DNA of 64,000 nucleotides from assembly GCF_004197395.1 (NCBI RefSeq), contig NZ_SELS01000029.1, positions 1 to 64,000 of the forward strand, in the 5' to 3' direction. Source of the stretch: Paraburkholderia sp. UYCP14C. Its GTDB lineage: Bacteria > Pseudomonadota > Gammaproteobacteria > Burkholderiales > Burkholderiaceae. The translations under genes and the position numbers were made by a program. Numbering within the stretch: the first letter of the stretch is position 1; each line of letters opens with the position of its first letter. Of this stretch, positions 18,852-29,472 are shown one piece after another. A model generated the notes under the pieces. That model was not told where the DNA came from. It did no database searches and worked only from the letters and a program-made list of their open reading frames with translations.

Positions 18852-19448
18852 ATGAAAACCGCCAAGCCCGCCGCGACCGGCCATCCGGTCACTCCCGCGC
18901 CTGCCGTCGCCGCCGCCGATGCACATGATCATCATGCGCATCACGACGCGCATCAGCAGTCGCAGGAAGCGGCTCTCGTACTCGCCGACGAATATTGCCG
19001 CGAACGCGGCGAAAAACTCACGCCGATCCGGCGCAAGGTGCTCGAGCTGCTGCTGAACTCGGGACGCGCGACCAAGGCCTATTCGCTGCTCGACGAAATG
19101 CGCCAGATCCACCCGGGCTCGGCGCCGCCAACCGTCTATCGCGCGTTGGATTTTTTGCTGTCGGCGGGGCTCGTGCATCGGATCGAGTCGATCAATGCGT
19201 TCACCGTCTGCCATGATCTGACGCAATGCCAGCACGGCATTCTCGTCGTATGCCAGCAATGCGGCAGCGTCACCGAGTTGCATCAACCGAAGCTGCGTCA
19301 GGCCCTCGTCGCGCAGATCGAGGACGCGGGCTATCGGCTCGCGAGCGACGAAATCGAACTGAAGGGTCTCTGTGCGGCCTGTCAGGCGGCCAATGCGGCC
19401 ACAGCGGCCGGCGCCGACGCCGGCGCTCCGGTCGCTGCGGCGAAATAA
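18852..19448 (+). CDS. zur: Zinc uptake regulator, Fur family
   Basis: The 198-residue protein is a Fur-family regulator. A winged helix (REKLTPIRRKVLELLLNSG...GSAPPTVYRALDFLLSAGLVHRIES) is followed by a dimerisation domain with Zn ligands (TVCHDLTQCQHG, VCQQCGSVTEL, LKGLCAACQ). The two CxxC pairs and the short CHDLTQCQHG sequence fit Zur better than Fur. An N-terminal His-rich extension (DAHDHHAHHDAH, about 24-35) may bind metal. The TATAAT just before the start looks like a -10 box, so transcription may begin very close to ATG 18852. No znu transporter is nearby. Confidence 0.88.
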   Translation: MKTAKPAATGHPVTPAPAVAAADAHDHHAHHDAHQQSQEAALVLADEYCRERGEKLTPIRRKVLELLLNSGRATKAYSLLDEMRQIHPGSAPPTVYRALDFLLSAGLVHRIESINAFTVCHDLTQCQHGILVVCQQCGSVTELHQPKLRQALVAQIEDAGYRLASDEIELKGLCAACQAANAATAAGADAGAPVAAAK

Positions 19449-19593
19449 CGGCCCGCCACGCATCGGGTGCGCGGCGCCGTATGACGCGCTGCGAAGCGTC
19501 GATGGCCGTGCGCTGCTCCGAGAAACGACGTCTCCCCGCCGCGCGCCGGCCTGCTCTGTCTACCCGCTCCCACGAGAGGCGCAGAAGCGTCGA

Positions 19594-20106
19594 TCAACCC
19601 GCCGCGCGGGCGTCGATCGCGTCGTGCAGCAATGTCACGAGCGCTTCGGGTAACGCGGGTTTGGTCATGAAATGCTGGAAGCCTTCGCCGATGCTGCGCA
19701 GGCGGTATGCGTCGTCGGTATGGCCGGTGAGCGCCACTGCCACAGCGGGCGAATGCCCGCCGCAAATCTCGTGGTCGCGCAGCCGCTGGATCAGATAGAA
19801 GCCATCCATGGCCGGCAAATCGAGGTCGCAGACGACCGCATCGGGAAGCAACCGCATCGCCGCCACGACGCCCTCTTCCGCATCGGCGACCGCGCACACC
19901 TTCGCGCCTTCCGCCTCGAGTAGCAAGGTCAACGATTCCCGGCTGTCCGGGTCGTCCTCCACCAGCACGATCGTGGCCTGATCGAGCCTCATTGCTGCAT
20001 TCATCGTATGTTGTTGCTCTGGAAAACCGGTTAGGCCATCGGATGGGGCCAATGTTTCACTTTGCTGATTGCCGCCGAATTGCGCGGCCAGGGTGTTACT
20101 GTCCAT
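19594..20106 (-). CDS. Single-domain response regulator (CheY-like)
   Basis: The core is a lone receiver domain: TIVLVEDDPDSRESL (acidic pair), AVVCDLDLPAMDG (phospho-Asp), VALTGHTDD (Thr) and FMTKPALPE (Lys). There is no output domain, so it probably relays phosphate or acts by protein contact. The start is uncertain. ATG 20106 gives 170 residues, with a 34-residue Gln/Ser-rich lead of weaker codon bias. ATG 20004 (MNAAMRLDQ) gives 136 residues and covers the domain completely. The longer open frame to 20517 is rejected as non-coding. Confidence 0.75.
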   Translation of the reverse strand: MDSNTLAAQFGGNQQSETLAPSDGLTGFPEQQHTMNAAMRLDQATIVLVEDDPDSRESLTLLLEAEGAKVCAVADAEEGVVAAMRLLPDAVVCDLDLPAMDGFYLIQRLRDHEICGGHSPAVAVALTGHTDDAYRLRSIGEGFQHFMTKPALPEALVTLLHDAIDARAAG

Positions 20107-20655
20107 GATTCCGACTCGATTTCGCACGCCGAGTTGCAGACAGGTCCGCGATTGTAAAGCATCGTTCAGCACCTTCCCGAGTACAACGCGTGCGCACGGT
20201 AACGCGCCAAAATTGCACGTCGATGAAAAAACGGCGCTCGACGCATGCCGCGATTTAGCTGCAAAGTGTCCGCAGTTTTTCCGCGGCCCGCCGATTGCCG
20301 GCACCCGATGTTCCGGCGCGGTTCGTACGAACCCCGCTCGTACGGCCTTCTCCGCCCGGTATCGATTCTGTCCTTCATATTTCTTCGCGCGACGCGGCGC
20401 TGTCGTTCGTTTTGCGTCGCTCGCATCCGATGACACTTCAAGCATGTCGCGTGCCTCGTTGCAACGGTTCGCGTCGCGTGAACAGAGGCTCCGCGGCGCT
20501 TGCGGATGTCGCGGCAATGTAATGGCGCGCGTCTGCTAACGGGTGGCGCCGCGGCGCTATCATCGTGGTCGCGCATGCGCGGCATGCTTCGCTTCGTGGC
20601 CGCACGCACGCGCCTTTCGATGTTCCCGCATCCCAACCCGAGGCCACCCGACACC
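20107..20655. other. Divergent intergenic region, 549 bp
   Basis: No gene is supported here between the receiver protein (leftward) and the RraA-like gene (rightward). Short open frames on both strands lack coherent domains. The region contains a perfect palindrome at 20320-20333. Confidence 0.5.
20320..20333. promoter_or_regulatory. Perfect 14-bp palindrome
   Basis: GGTTCGTACGAACC reads identically on both strands and lies in the divergent intergenic region. A related half, CTCGTACGG, follows about 8 bases later. It could be an operator for a dimeric repressor; no regulator is assigned. Confidence 0.4.
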
Positions 20656-21387
20656 ATGTCCGCCACATCGCCCGAGCTTTCCGCCGCGACGCTCGACATC
20701 CTTCGTCACGTCAGCACCGCCACGCTGACCACGCAGCTATTCAAGCGCGGTCTGCGCAACACGTTCATGCAGGGCGTCGCGCCGCTCGGTCCGCGGCGCG
20801 GCGCGAACCTGGTCGGGCCGGCGTTCACGCTGCGCAACATTCCTTCGCGCGAAGACATCGACGTGCTTGAGCTGTTCGCCGACCCCGAGTACGCGCAACG
20901 CAAATGTGTCGAGACCATTCCGCCGGGCCACGTGCTCGTGCAGGATTGCCGCGGCGAGCGCGGCAGCGCGTCGTTCGGTTCGATTCTGTCGCTACGCTTG
21001 CAGGTGCGCGGCGTGGCCGGCATGGTGTCCGACGGCCCGGTGCGCGACAGCGCGACGATCGCCGCACTCGACATGCCGGTGTTTTGCGCGGGCGCGAGTG
21101 CGCCGCCCAATCTGATCCGCCATCACGCGGTTGATATCAACGTGCCGATCGGCTGTGGTGGAGTCGCGGTGTTTCCGGGCGACGTGATCGTCGGGGATGT
21201 GGATGGGGTGGTGGTGATTCCGCTGAGGATGGCCGACGACGTCGCGCAGGCCGCGGCCGGGCAGGAACAGCTAGAGGCGTTTCTGACCGAAAGGATAGGT
21301 GCCGGCGCCGCGCTGCCCGGCACCTATCCGCCGAACGACGCGGCGAAGGCGGCGTTCGACGAATGGAAGAAAAATCGCAAAATCTAG
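20656..21387 (+). CDS. RraA-like / HMG-type aldolase family protein
   Basis: The 243-residue protein shows the RraA/4-hydroxy-4-methyl-2-oxoglutarate aldolase fold: TQLFKRGLRNTFMQG near the N-terminus, HVLVQDCRGERGSASFG, and GVAGMVSDGPVRDSATIAALDMPVF, which carries the substrate-binding Arg and metal-binding Asp of the aldolase-type members (G-x-V-RD). It ends in GDVIVGDVDGVVVIP. Family members are either RNase E inhibitors or retro-aldolases for pyruvate-containing substrates. The GxxRD motif argues for an enzyme. The start at ATG 20656 begins the homology. The open frame extends farther upstream without similarity. Confidence 0.85.
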   Translation: MSATSPELSAATLDILRHVSTATLTTQLFKRGLRNTFMQGVAPLGPRRGANLVGPAFTLRNIPSREDIDVLELFADPEYAQRKCVETIPPGHVLVQDCRGERGSASFGSILSLRLQVRGVAGMVSDGPVRDSATIAALDMPVFCAGASAPPNLIRHHAVDINVPIGCGGVAVFPGDVIVGDVDGVVVIPLRMADDVAQAAAGQEQLEAFLTERIGAGAALPGTYPPNDAAKAAFDEWKKNRKI

Positions 21388-21435
21388 GGCTTGTTCAAAG
21401 GACAAGACGACCGGCGCGCCACCCCGGCCGCCGGT

Positions 21436-22260
21436 TCAATCGCGCTTGCCGGGCCCGATGCCCTGCACCAGCAACGCCACCGCATGTCGCGCGATCTCCG
21501 CGCCGCCGATATTGCGGCGCAACGGATCGTTGCGCCACAGCTTCGAGCTGGCGAGCGGCAGGATCGTCATGCCGAGCAGCGTGACGAACACCAGCGCGGG
21601 CTCGATCGCCGGATTCAGGCGCCCCTCCTTCTGCCAGCGCGCGATCGCCAGCAGCGACGCCTTCTGATGCGCGAAACCGAAACGCTCGTGCATGCGCTGG
21701 CGCAGCAGGCCGCCGTCGCTGATCACTTCGCGCACCCACAGTGACGCGAACCACGGGTTATCGCTCGCGATCTGCACGAGCCGCTCAGTGAGCTGCGTGA
21801 TTGCCGCGACCGGATCGTCGGGATTCTCCTGAAACGGCAGCCCGAGACTCTCGCGCAACGGTGCGAAACACTCGTCGATCAGCACGTCTAGCAGTTGGTC
21901 GCGGTTCTTGAAGTAGTAGTGCACCATCGCGGGCGTGAAGCCGGCCTCGCGGGCAATCTCGCCGAGCGACGTCTCGACGATGCCCTGCTTCGCGAAGAGC
22001 GTGAGTGCGGCGTCGAGCAAACGCGCGCGCTGTTCGGGGCCGCGCGCGGCGCCCGTCGGCCGGCCGGGACGGCGGGTGGCCGACCTCGCCGGCGCGGCGC
22101 TTGCGCTGCTTGCGCTATTCGCGGTTTGAGTAGCAGCCGTTTGCGTTGCCTTGGCTTTGGGCTTCGACGCGCCGCGCTTTTGCGCGGCAAGCCGGGCGCG
22201 CGGCCCCGCATCTGTCACGGCATGGTCTGCCGCGGCGTCGTCAGACGAGATCCTTGTCAT
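21436..22260 (-). CDS. TetR-family transcriptional repressor
   Basis: The 274-residue protein has a long Ala/Thr/Lys-rich N-terminal extension (1-~70) ending in an AT-hook-like RRPGRPTG. A TetR helix-turn-helix follows (ARLLDAALTLFAKQG...TSLGEIAREAGFTPAMVHYYFKNRDQLL, about 79-125), then an effector domain of ~140 residues. It is divergent from a 14-TM MFS exporter with 75 bases between them, the classic layout of a drug-efflux pump and its repressor. The extended N-terminus is unusual for the family and may be partly untranslated. Confidence 0.88.
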   Translation of the reverse strand: MTRISSDDAAADHAVTDAGPRARLAAQKRGASKPKAKATQTAATQTANSASSASAAPARSATRRPGRPTGAARGPEQRARLLDAALTLFAKQGIVETSLGEIAREAGFTPAMVHYYFKNRDQLLDVLIDECFAPLRESLGLPFQENPDDPVAAITQLTERLVQIASDNPWFASLWVREVISDGGLLRQRMHERFGFAHQKASLLAIARWQKEGRLNPAIEPALVFVTLLGMTILPLASSKLWRNDPLRRNIGGAEIARHAVALLVQGIGPGKRD

Positions 22261-22296
22261 TGCATTGAATTTGACGTGAGAGGCGATGTCGCATAT

Positions 22297-23871
<1,575 letters not shown>

Positions 23872-23940
23872 GCGTCGATCGGCGCCTGAGCCGGATGCTA
23901 ATGCAAACGCTTACCGGCAAGCCCCAATAGCCGATTGATA

Positions 23941-23980
23941 CGAGGCCGCACGCGCGACGCGTCGGCCTCGTTGTTTTTTT
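23941..23980 (+). terminator. Intrinsic terminator after the MFS gene
   Basis: A perfect 8-bp stem, CGAGGCCG (23941-23948) with CGGCCTCG (23963-23970), is followed by TTGTTTTTTT. It lies 70 bases after the MFS stop. Confidence 0.8.
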
Positions 23981-24299
23981 GTCGCACTCACTTCATGCGG
24001 CTCGATGCTTTCGGTTGCCTTCCATTTATCGCGAAACAACAGACACATACACTCGTTTCGAGCGGATGGCCAAGGTTTCTTCATACTTCCGAATGAGCGG
24101 TAGCGCACACAATCCAGGGGCCTACCGCGTTGACGTCCCCCGTGAAACGCCACATATTGGAAACCGTGGAAACGCAGGCGCTGCCTACGTCTCCGCGACT
24201 CCGGCGCATGTGGATCGTGATTCCGCGGACAAGGCTCCAGCCTCAACACGATCCGGAGCATGCCTTTACGGCATCGTTTTCCTAAGGTGGGGCCACCGC
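23981..24299. other. Intergenic region before the zinc-ribbon gene
   Basis: The region is of mixed composition. It is open in one frame but lacks high-GC third positions and recognisable domains. It probably carries only the promoter of the downstream gene; no clear element was found. Confidence 0.4.
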
Positions 24300-25541
24300 A
24301 TGTCCACCCAAACAGCAACCGGCCAAGGTTTTCCCACGCCCTGCAAACGCTGCGGTGGCGCACTGTACCGACCCGTCGACGCCTGCCCCTACTGTGGCGC
24401 TGCACATCCGTTCGATCCGAACGATCTGCACATGCGCACGGGTATTCCGGGCAGCCGTGCGAGCGCCACGCACAAGCCTCTGCCCCGTTTCGACGAAGAG
24501 CCCGGCCCACGGGATCAGCCCGCCGTCGCTGCGGGCGCCGCGACTGCCGCGATGGCGACCGAACCCATGTTGCCGGCCAAGCCGGTCATGCGGACGGCGC
24601 TGGTGTCGACCGAAAGCACTATGCCGGATTACGAAGATGAGATGTATGCGTCACGCCACACTGCGCAGATGATCTGGCGCGTGTTGTACGTGATCGGCGC
24701 GGTCGTCGCGATCGGCCTCGCGTACGTCGGCTATACGCTGTTCAGCGACAGCGGCGATTCTGAAGATAAAGACGTGGAGCAGGTTACTCAGGATGCCAGA
24801 ACAACCACCGGCATGATCGCTCCGCTCGCGTCCGCGCCGATGATTGCTCAAGCGCAAACCGCGCACGCGCCGGCCCCGGCGAGACCTGCGCCACCGCCCG
24901 TGACCGAACTGGCGGCGAAGCCCGCGCCCGCCGCGCCCGTCATTCCCGCGCCACCGGCTGCACCGCCTGCCGCACCGCCGATGGCCGCGGCGCCCGTGCG
25001 GCCCGCGCCGCCGCCTGCCGCACCGCCGATGGCCGCGATACCCGCGCGGCCCGCGTCGCAATTCCGCGACGCCGGGCAGGCGTTGCAGGTCGCGCGGAAC
25101 GCGTTCCGCGCCAACGATCTGTCCGCTGCGCAGGCCGCGCTCGTTGCCGCGCAAACGTTTCAACCCGGCAATGGCGACGCGCAGGCTCTGGCCGATCAGA
25201 TGCGCCCGCTCGTCCAGCGTCGCGATATTGCGCTGCAGGCCGCGCAGGCCTGCGCCGCGCAGCAGTCGTGGCCGTGCGCGCGACAGCACGCGAACGACGC
25301 GCTTGCGATCGACAGCGGCAACGACGCGGCGAAAGTGATCCTCGAGCGCGTGATTCGGGAGACCGGCTGGGCGCCGATTACTCCGCCACATGCGGCGACG
25401 ACTGACGCCGCGCCGGGCGCGCCGCTCGCGCAGGCGCAACTGCAGCCACCGCTGCCCCCCGGCATGCCAGCGCAAGGCGAGCTGGTCGCGACCGCAACGA
25501 ACGCCGGCGTCGTAAGGACCGCGACCCGGCAAAGCAACTAG
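24300..25541 (+). CDS. Zinc-ribbon, single-TM, proline-rich protein of unknown function
   Basis: The 413-residue protein starts with a double-CxxC zinc ribbon (PCKRCGGALYRPVDACPYCGAAHPF, about 14-38). A disordered linker leads to one membrane segment (MIWRVLYVIGAVVAIGLAYVGYTLF, about 121-145), then an acidic patch, a long Pro/Ala stretch with a duplicated APPMAA unit (about 190-255), and a helical C-terminal part resembling TPR repeats (ALQVARNAFRANDLSAAQAALVAAQTFQPGNGDAQALADQ). The topology suggests a cytoplasmic zinc ribbon and a periplasmic arm that may span toward the wall. ATG 24300 is chosen since the upstream open stretch shows no coding character. Confidence 0.7.
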   Translation: MSTQTATGQGFPTPCKRCGGALYRPVDACPYCGAAHPFDPNDLHMRTGIPGSRASATHKPLPRFDEEPGPRDQPAVAAGAATAAMATEPMLPAKPVMRTALVSTESTMPDYEDEMYASRHTAQMIWRVLYVIGAVVAIGLAYVGYTLFSDSGDSEDKDVEQVTQDARTTTGMIAPLASAPMIAQAQTAHAPAPARPAPPPVTELAAKPAPAAPVIPAPPAAPPAAPPMAAAPVRPAPPPAAPPMAAIPARPASQFRDAGQALQVARNAFRANDLSAAQAALVAAQTFQPGNGDAQALADQMRPLVQRRDIALQAAQACAAQQSWPCARQHANDALAIDSGNDAAKVILERVIRETGWAPITPPHAATTDAAPGAPLAQAQLQPPLPPGMPAQGELVATATNAGVVRTATRQSN

Positions 25542-25798
25542 CGCTCACGCGCGACGCGACCGTCCGCTCAGGGTCCCGCGGACGCCAGGGACCGCGCCGT
25601 CGCGCGAACAACATTGATTCGCATACCAGATCAAATGGCCGCCATCTGTGCCGATTCGCACATTATCGTGTGCCCTCTGCGCGGCAACAGACGGAGCGAC
25701 CCTCGCAGCAGCTTGAACATGACATGGCAGCCGGATCACTGGTGCTTCCACGCGCCATGCGTGGAGCGGGATCAACCTGACCGATAGGTAGAAAGACC

Positions 25799-26872
25799 AT
25801 GCTGAAGAGATTTCTCGCGGGCTGGCTGGGGCTGGCGTTACTGGTCGTATGTTCGCTGGCCGGCGCGGAACCGGCGCATTACAAGATCGTCACCGGGCCG
25901 GAGCGCGGCACCTACATCCAGATCGGCAACGACCTGTCGAAATGGGTAGCCCCGCCGGCTGGCATCGACCTCGAGGTGGTGGCGTCGAAGGGCTCGGCCG
26001 AAAACGTGCAGCGCATGCGCTACGAGCCCGGCGTGAAGCTCGCGCTCGTGCAATCCGACGTGTACCAGGCGTTCATCGACATGGCCAACACGGGCAACCC
26101 GGATGCGGGCACGACGATCCGGCCGCTGCGACTGATCATGCCGCTCTACGACGAGGAAATTAACGTCGTCGTGCGGGCCGATTCACCGCTGAAAACGCTC
26201 GCCGACATCAAGGACAAGACCATCAGCGTCGGCCTGCTGGGCAGCGGCACCGCGCAGTCGGCGACCACGCTCTACCGCCTGATGTTCGGCCAGCCGATTC
26301 CCGAGCAGAACGTCGTGCATCTGAGCAACGAGGACGCGCTCGCCGCGCTGATCGTGAAGAAGATCGACGTCGCGATCATCGTGGTCGGGCAGCCGGCGAA
26401 TCTGTTCACGAGCATGAAGCCCGACCTGCTGTCACAGCTGCGCCTGTTGCCCGCAGATCCCAATGCACCGGAGACGAACCGCGCGAAGCAGACCTACTTT
26501 CCGACGACGATCCGCGAAAGCAGCTACCCAGGCTGGCTGAAGGAAGACGTGCCGGGTCTCACGGTCAAGGCGTTTCTGGTCACCTACGACTACGGCTTGC
26601 GCGACACCGTCAGCAATCTGAATCATTTCGCCGACTCGCTGTGCGCGAACTTCGACAATCTGCAGGAGCATGGCCATCCGAAATGGAAACAGGTGAAGCT
26701 CGAATTGCCGACGCTCGTGCGCGGGTGGAAATACTACGGTCCGGTCGAAAAGCATCTGCGCGCGTGTCTCGCGAACCGCAGCGCGGCGGTGAACGCGGCG
26801 GTCTCGCAACCCGCGCCGAAACCGCATATGCCTTGCTCGGAAGAGGAACGGATGCTTCTGCTGTGCAAATGA
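25799..26872 (+). CDS. TAXI-family TRAP transporter solute receptor (orphan)
   Basis: The 357-residue protein has a cleavable signal peptide (1-23) and the TAXI fold: YKIVTGPERGTYIQIGNDLSKWV, VVASKGSAENVQRMRYEPGVKLALVQSDV, and TLADIKDKTISVGLLGSGTAQSA. It binds a small organic acid in the periplasm and hands it to a TRAP membrane protein. No fused 4TM-12TM TRAP permease is adjacent, so it either feeds a permease elsewhere or acts as a sensor component. The C-terminal ~40 residues, with two Cys in the final LLLCK and CSEEE region, extend beyond the domain. Confidence 0.85.
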   Translation: MLKRFLAGWLGLALLVVCSLAGAEPAHYKIVTGPERGTYIQIGNDLSKWVAPPAGIDLEVVASKGSAENVQRMRYEPGVKLALVQSDVYQAFIDMANTGNPDAGTTIRPLRLIMPLYDEEINVVVRADSPLKTLADIKDKTISVGLLGSGTAQSATTLYRLMFGQPIPEQNVVHLSNEDALAALIVKKIDVAIIVVGQPANLFTSMKPDLLSQLRLLPADPNAPETNRAKQTYFPTTIRESSYPGWLKEDVPGLTVKAFLVTYDYGLRDTVSNLNHFADSLCANFDNLQEHGHPKWKQVKLELPTLVRGWKYYGPVEKHLRACLANRSAAVNAAVSQPAPKPHMPCSEEERMLLLCK

Positions 26873-26916
26873 CGCTGTAGGCAGGACCGTGAGCGCGTGG
26901 CTCGATTCAGTTCGTG

Positions 26917-28356
26917 TCAGACGCGCTCGCGCGCTGCGTCGGCCGACACCGCGCACGCATCCATCGCCCGTTGCAATGCCTCGTACACCTTCGGGCGATT
27001 GCACTGCGACACGTTGAAACGCAGAAAACCCGCCGCCGCTTGCGACGCGCTGAACACGTTGCCCGGCGCGAACACCACGCCCGCCGTCAGTGCATGACGC
27101 GCGATCCCGGCGGCATCGAGCGCGCCGGGCAAGCGCGCCCATACGAACAGGCCCGCGCGCGGTCTTGTCCAGATATCGAGGCCCGCATAGCCGAGACGCC
27201 TGATGGTCTCCCCCATCGCATCGGCCAGCTTCGCGCGCATCGTCTCGAGATGCCGCCGATACGTACCGTCGACCAGCATCCGGTGCACGACGCTCGCCGC
27301 GAGCTGACCATTGCCGAACGACGTCGCGAGCTTCAGATCGATCAACGGTTCGATCCATTCGGCGCGCGCGGCGATATAGCCGCAGCGCACCGCCGCCGAC
27401 AGCGTCTTCGAGAAGCTGCCGATCGACACGACGCGCGCGAGGCCGTCGAACGCGGCGAGACGCGGCGCGGCCTCGTCTTCGAAGTCGGCGAAGATGTCGT
27501 CCTCGACGATCAGCAGATCGTGCTCGCCGGCAAGCTTCAGCAGCCGGTGCGCGACGGCCGGCGCGAGCGTTGCGCCGGTCGGATTGTGGACCGCCGAGTT
27601 CGTCACGTAGAGCCGCGGACGCTGCTCGATCAGCACCCGCTCGAAGGCCGCGAGATCCGGTCCTTGCGGCGTGTACGGCACACTCGCGATCCGCACGCGA
27701 TGCGCGCGCAACAACGCCTGAAAGTTGAAGTAGCACGGATCGTCGATCAGCACCGTATCGCCGGGTTCGAGCAGGAAGCGGCACACGAGATCGAGCGCAT
27801 GGGTGCCGCCGTCCGTCAGCAGGATCTGCTCGGGCGGCGCATCGACGCCGTGCGCGGAAAGCCGCCACGCAAGCTGCTGACGCAGCGCGGGCAGGCCGGC
27901 CGGACTCGCGTAATCGGCGAGCAGCGACTGCGGATCACGCGCAACCGCACGCAGCGCGCGGCGCACGCCATCTTCCGGCAGCCACGAAGCCGGCATCCAG
28001 CCGCAGCCGGGTTTCAGCGCTTTCGAGCCGGTCTCCAGCGACTGCCGCGTGAGCCACAGCGGATCGACCTCGCGATCGAGCCGCGGCCCGAGATCGGCGA
28101 GCGCGAGCGGCGGCGCATGGCCCGACACGAAGAAGCCCGAGCCGCGCCGCGCGACGATCACCCCTTCCGCGACCAGACGGTCGTATGCTTCCACCACGGT
28201 CGACTTCGACACGCCGAGCGCGTCGGTCATCGCGCGAATCGACGGCACGCGCGCGCCCGGCATCAGCGAGCGGCTCGCGATGCGCTCGCGCAGATTGTCC
28301 GTCACGAGGCCGACGCGCGTGCCCGGCGCCGTCTCGTTGCTGCCGTTTTCCGCCAT
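26917..28356 (-). CDS. MocR-type regulator (GntR HTH + aminotransferase fold)
   Basis: The 479-residue fusion has an N-terminal GntR winged helix (LRERIASRSLMPGARVPSIRAMTDALGVSKSTVVEAYDRLVAEG, about 15-60) and a class I aminotransferase domain with the PLP-binding Lys in SIGSFSKTLSAAVRCGYIAA and the VTNSAVHNPTGATL substrate loop. MocR regulators bind PLP and control vitamin B6 or amino-acid-related genes. ATG 28356 is preferred because it precedes the HTH. The frame stays open for 27 more codons that overlap the operator. It is divergent from an EamA-type exporter that is its likely target. Confidence 0.9.
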   Translation of the reverse strand: MAENGSNETAPGTRVGLVTDNLRERIASRSLMPGARVPSIRAMTDALGVSKSTVVEAYDRLVAEGVIVARRGSGFFVSGHAPPLALADLGPRLDREVDPLWLTRQSLETGSKALKPGCGWMPASWLPEDGVRRALRAVARDPQSLLADYASPAGLPALRQQLAWRLSAHGVDAPPEQILLTDGGTHALDLVCRFLLEPGDTVLIDDPCYFNFQALLRAHRVRIASVPYTPQGPDLAAFERVLIEQRPRLYVTNSAVHNPTGATLAPAVAHRLLKLAGEHDLLIVEDDIFADFEDEAAPRLAAFDGLARVVSIGSFSKTLSAAVRCGYIAARAEWIEPLIDLKLATSFGNGQLAASVVHRMLVDGTYRRHLETMRAKLADAMGETIRRLGYAGLDIWTRPRAGLFVWARLPGALDAAGIARHALTAGVVFAPGNVFSASQAAAGFLRFNVSQCNRPKVYEALQRAMDACAVSADAARERV

Positions 28357-28375
28357 CTGTACTGCTCCATGTTCG

Positions 28376-28397
28376 GTACAGTTTGTGCGAACTGTAC
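28376..28397. promoter_or_regulatory. Inverted repeat between mocR-type regulator and EamA gene
   Basis: GTACAGTT (28376-28383) and AACTGTAC (28390-28397) form a perfect 8-bp inverted repeat with a 6-base spacer. Extra CTGTA copies lie on both sides (28357-28362 and 28401-28406). This multi-copy half-site arrangement in a divergent promoter is typical of MocR operators. Confidence 0.7.
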
Positions 28398-28466
28398 TGA
28401 TCTGTAGCTTAACGTTTTCGGCCGCGGCGCGCATCATGAGACTTTTTCAGCGCAGGGATGTTTGCA

Positions 28467-29354
28467 ATGGACAAGACCACCAACGGCTGGCTCAGCGGTC
28501 TCGCGGGCGTGCTGATCTTCAGCGGCTCGCTGCCGGCCACGCGGCTCGCCGTGCAGGGACTCGATCCGGTGTTTCTGACCGTGGCGCGCGCGACCATCGC
28601 GGGCATCCTCGGTCTGCTGCTGTTGCTGGCGTTCCGCGAGACGCGGCCCGAGCGTCGTGATCTGCTGCCGCTCGTCGTGGTCGCGCTCGGCGTCGTGGTC
28701 GGCTTTCCGTTGCTGACCGCGCTCGCGCTGCGTCATGTGAGCGCCGCGCATGCGGTCGTGTTCATCGGCCTGCTGCCGCTCGCCACCGCGATCTTCGGCG
28801 TGTTGCGCGGCGGCGAGCGGCCGCAGCCGGCGTTCTGGCTGTTCTCGGCGCTCGGCAGCGCGGCAGTGGCCGGGTTCGCGCTGCGGCATGGCATCGACGC
28901 GTCGCCGCTCGGCGACGCGCTGATGCTCGCGGCGATCGTCGTGTGCGGTTTGGGCTACGCGGAAGGCGCGCGGCTGTCGCGTCATCTCGGCGGCTGGCAG
29001 GTGATTTCGTGGGCGCTCGTGCTGTCGCTGCCGTTGATGCTGCCGCTCGCCTGGTGGACCCGCCCCGCGTCGTTCGACGGTGTCGGCGCCGCCGCGCTGT
29101 GGGGACTCGCATACGTGTCGCTGTTCAGCATGCTGATCGGCTTCGTGTTCTGGTATCGCGGACTCGCGCTCGGCGGTATCGCGGCGGTCGGTCAATTGCA
29201 GCTGCTACAGCCGTTTTTCGGGCTGCTGCTCGCCGGCGTGCTGCTGCACGAACAGGTGCCGCCGTCGATGATCATCGTCACCGTGATCGTGGTCGCCTGC
29301 GTCGCGGGTGCGCGGCATTTTTCGCGCTCGGTGCCGGCGCGGCGGGCGGCCTGA
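28467..29354 (+). CDS. EamA/DMT-family exporter
   Basis: The 295-residue inner-membrane protein has ten predicted TM helices in two EamA repeats (LSGLAGVLIFSGSLPATRLAVQGL... and ...ALWGLAYVSLFSMLIGFVFWYRGLALGGIAAVGQLQLLQPFFGLLLAGVLLHE). The family exports amino acids, metabolites or drugs. ATG 28467 is preferred over 28458 because of the better AGGGA-to-ATG spacing. It is divergent from the MocR-type regulator, and the paired layout suggests amino-acid export controlled by a PLP-binding sensor. Confidence 0.88.
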   Translation: MDKTTNGWLSGLAGVLIFSGSLPATRLAVQGLDPVFLTVARATIAGILGLLLLLAFRETRPERRDLLPLVVVALGVVVGFPLLTALALRHVSAAHAVVFIGLLPLATAIFGVLRGGERPQPAFWLFSALGSAAVAGFALRHGIDASPLGDALMLAAIVVCGLGYAEGARLSRHLGGWQVISWALVLSLPLMLPLAWWTRPASFDGVGAAALWGLAYVSLFSMLIGFVFWYRGLALGGIAAVGQLQLLQPFFGLLLAGVLLHEQVPPSMIIVTVIVVACVAGARHFSRSVPARRAA

Positions 29355-29472
29355 CACGGCTCGACCGTCGCACGATAAAGCGTCTTTTTCGGGATCTAGT
29401 CGCGCGAGCACTGGATCGATATGTCATCATTTCGCAGATTGGCACAACCAGCGCCCTGCGCCGCGACAGACG

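Noticed and set aside
20107-20517. Longer N-terminus for the single-receiver protein
   Set aside because: The extra residues are Arg/Cys-rich, have poor codon bias and no homology; the start is placed at 20106 or 20004.
26432-27868. 478-codon minus-strand frame
   Set aside because: Overlaps the MocR-type gene in a shifted frame and the TAXI gene antisense; no coherent domain.
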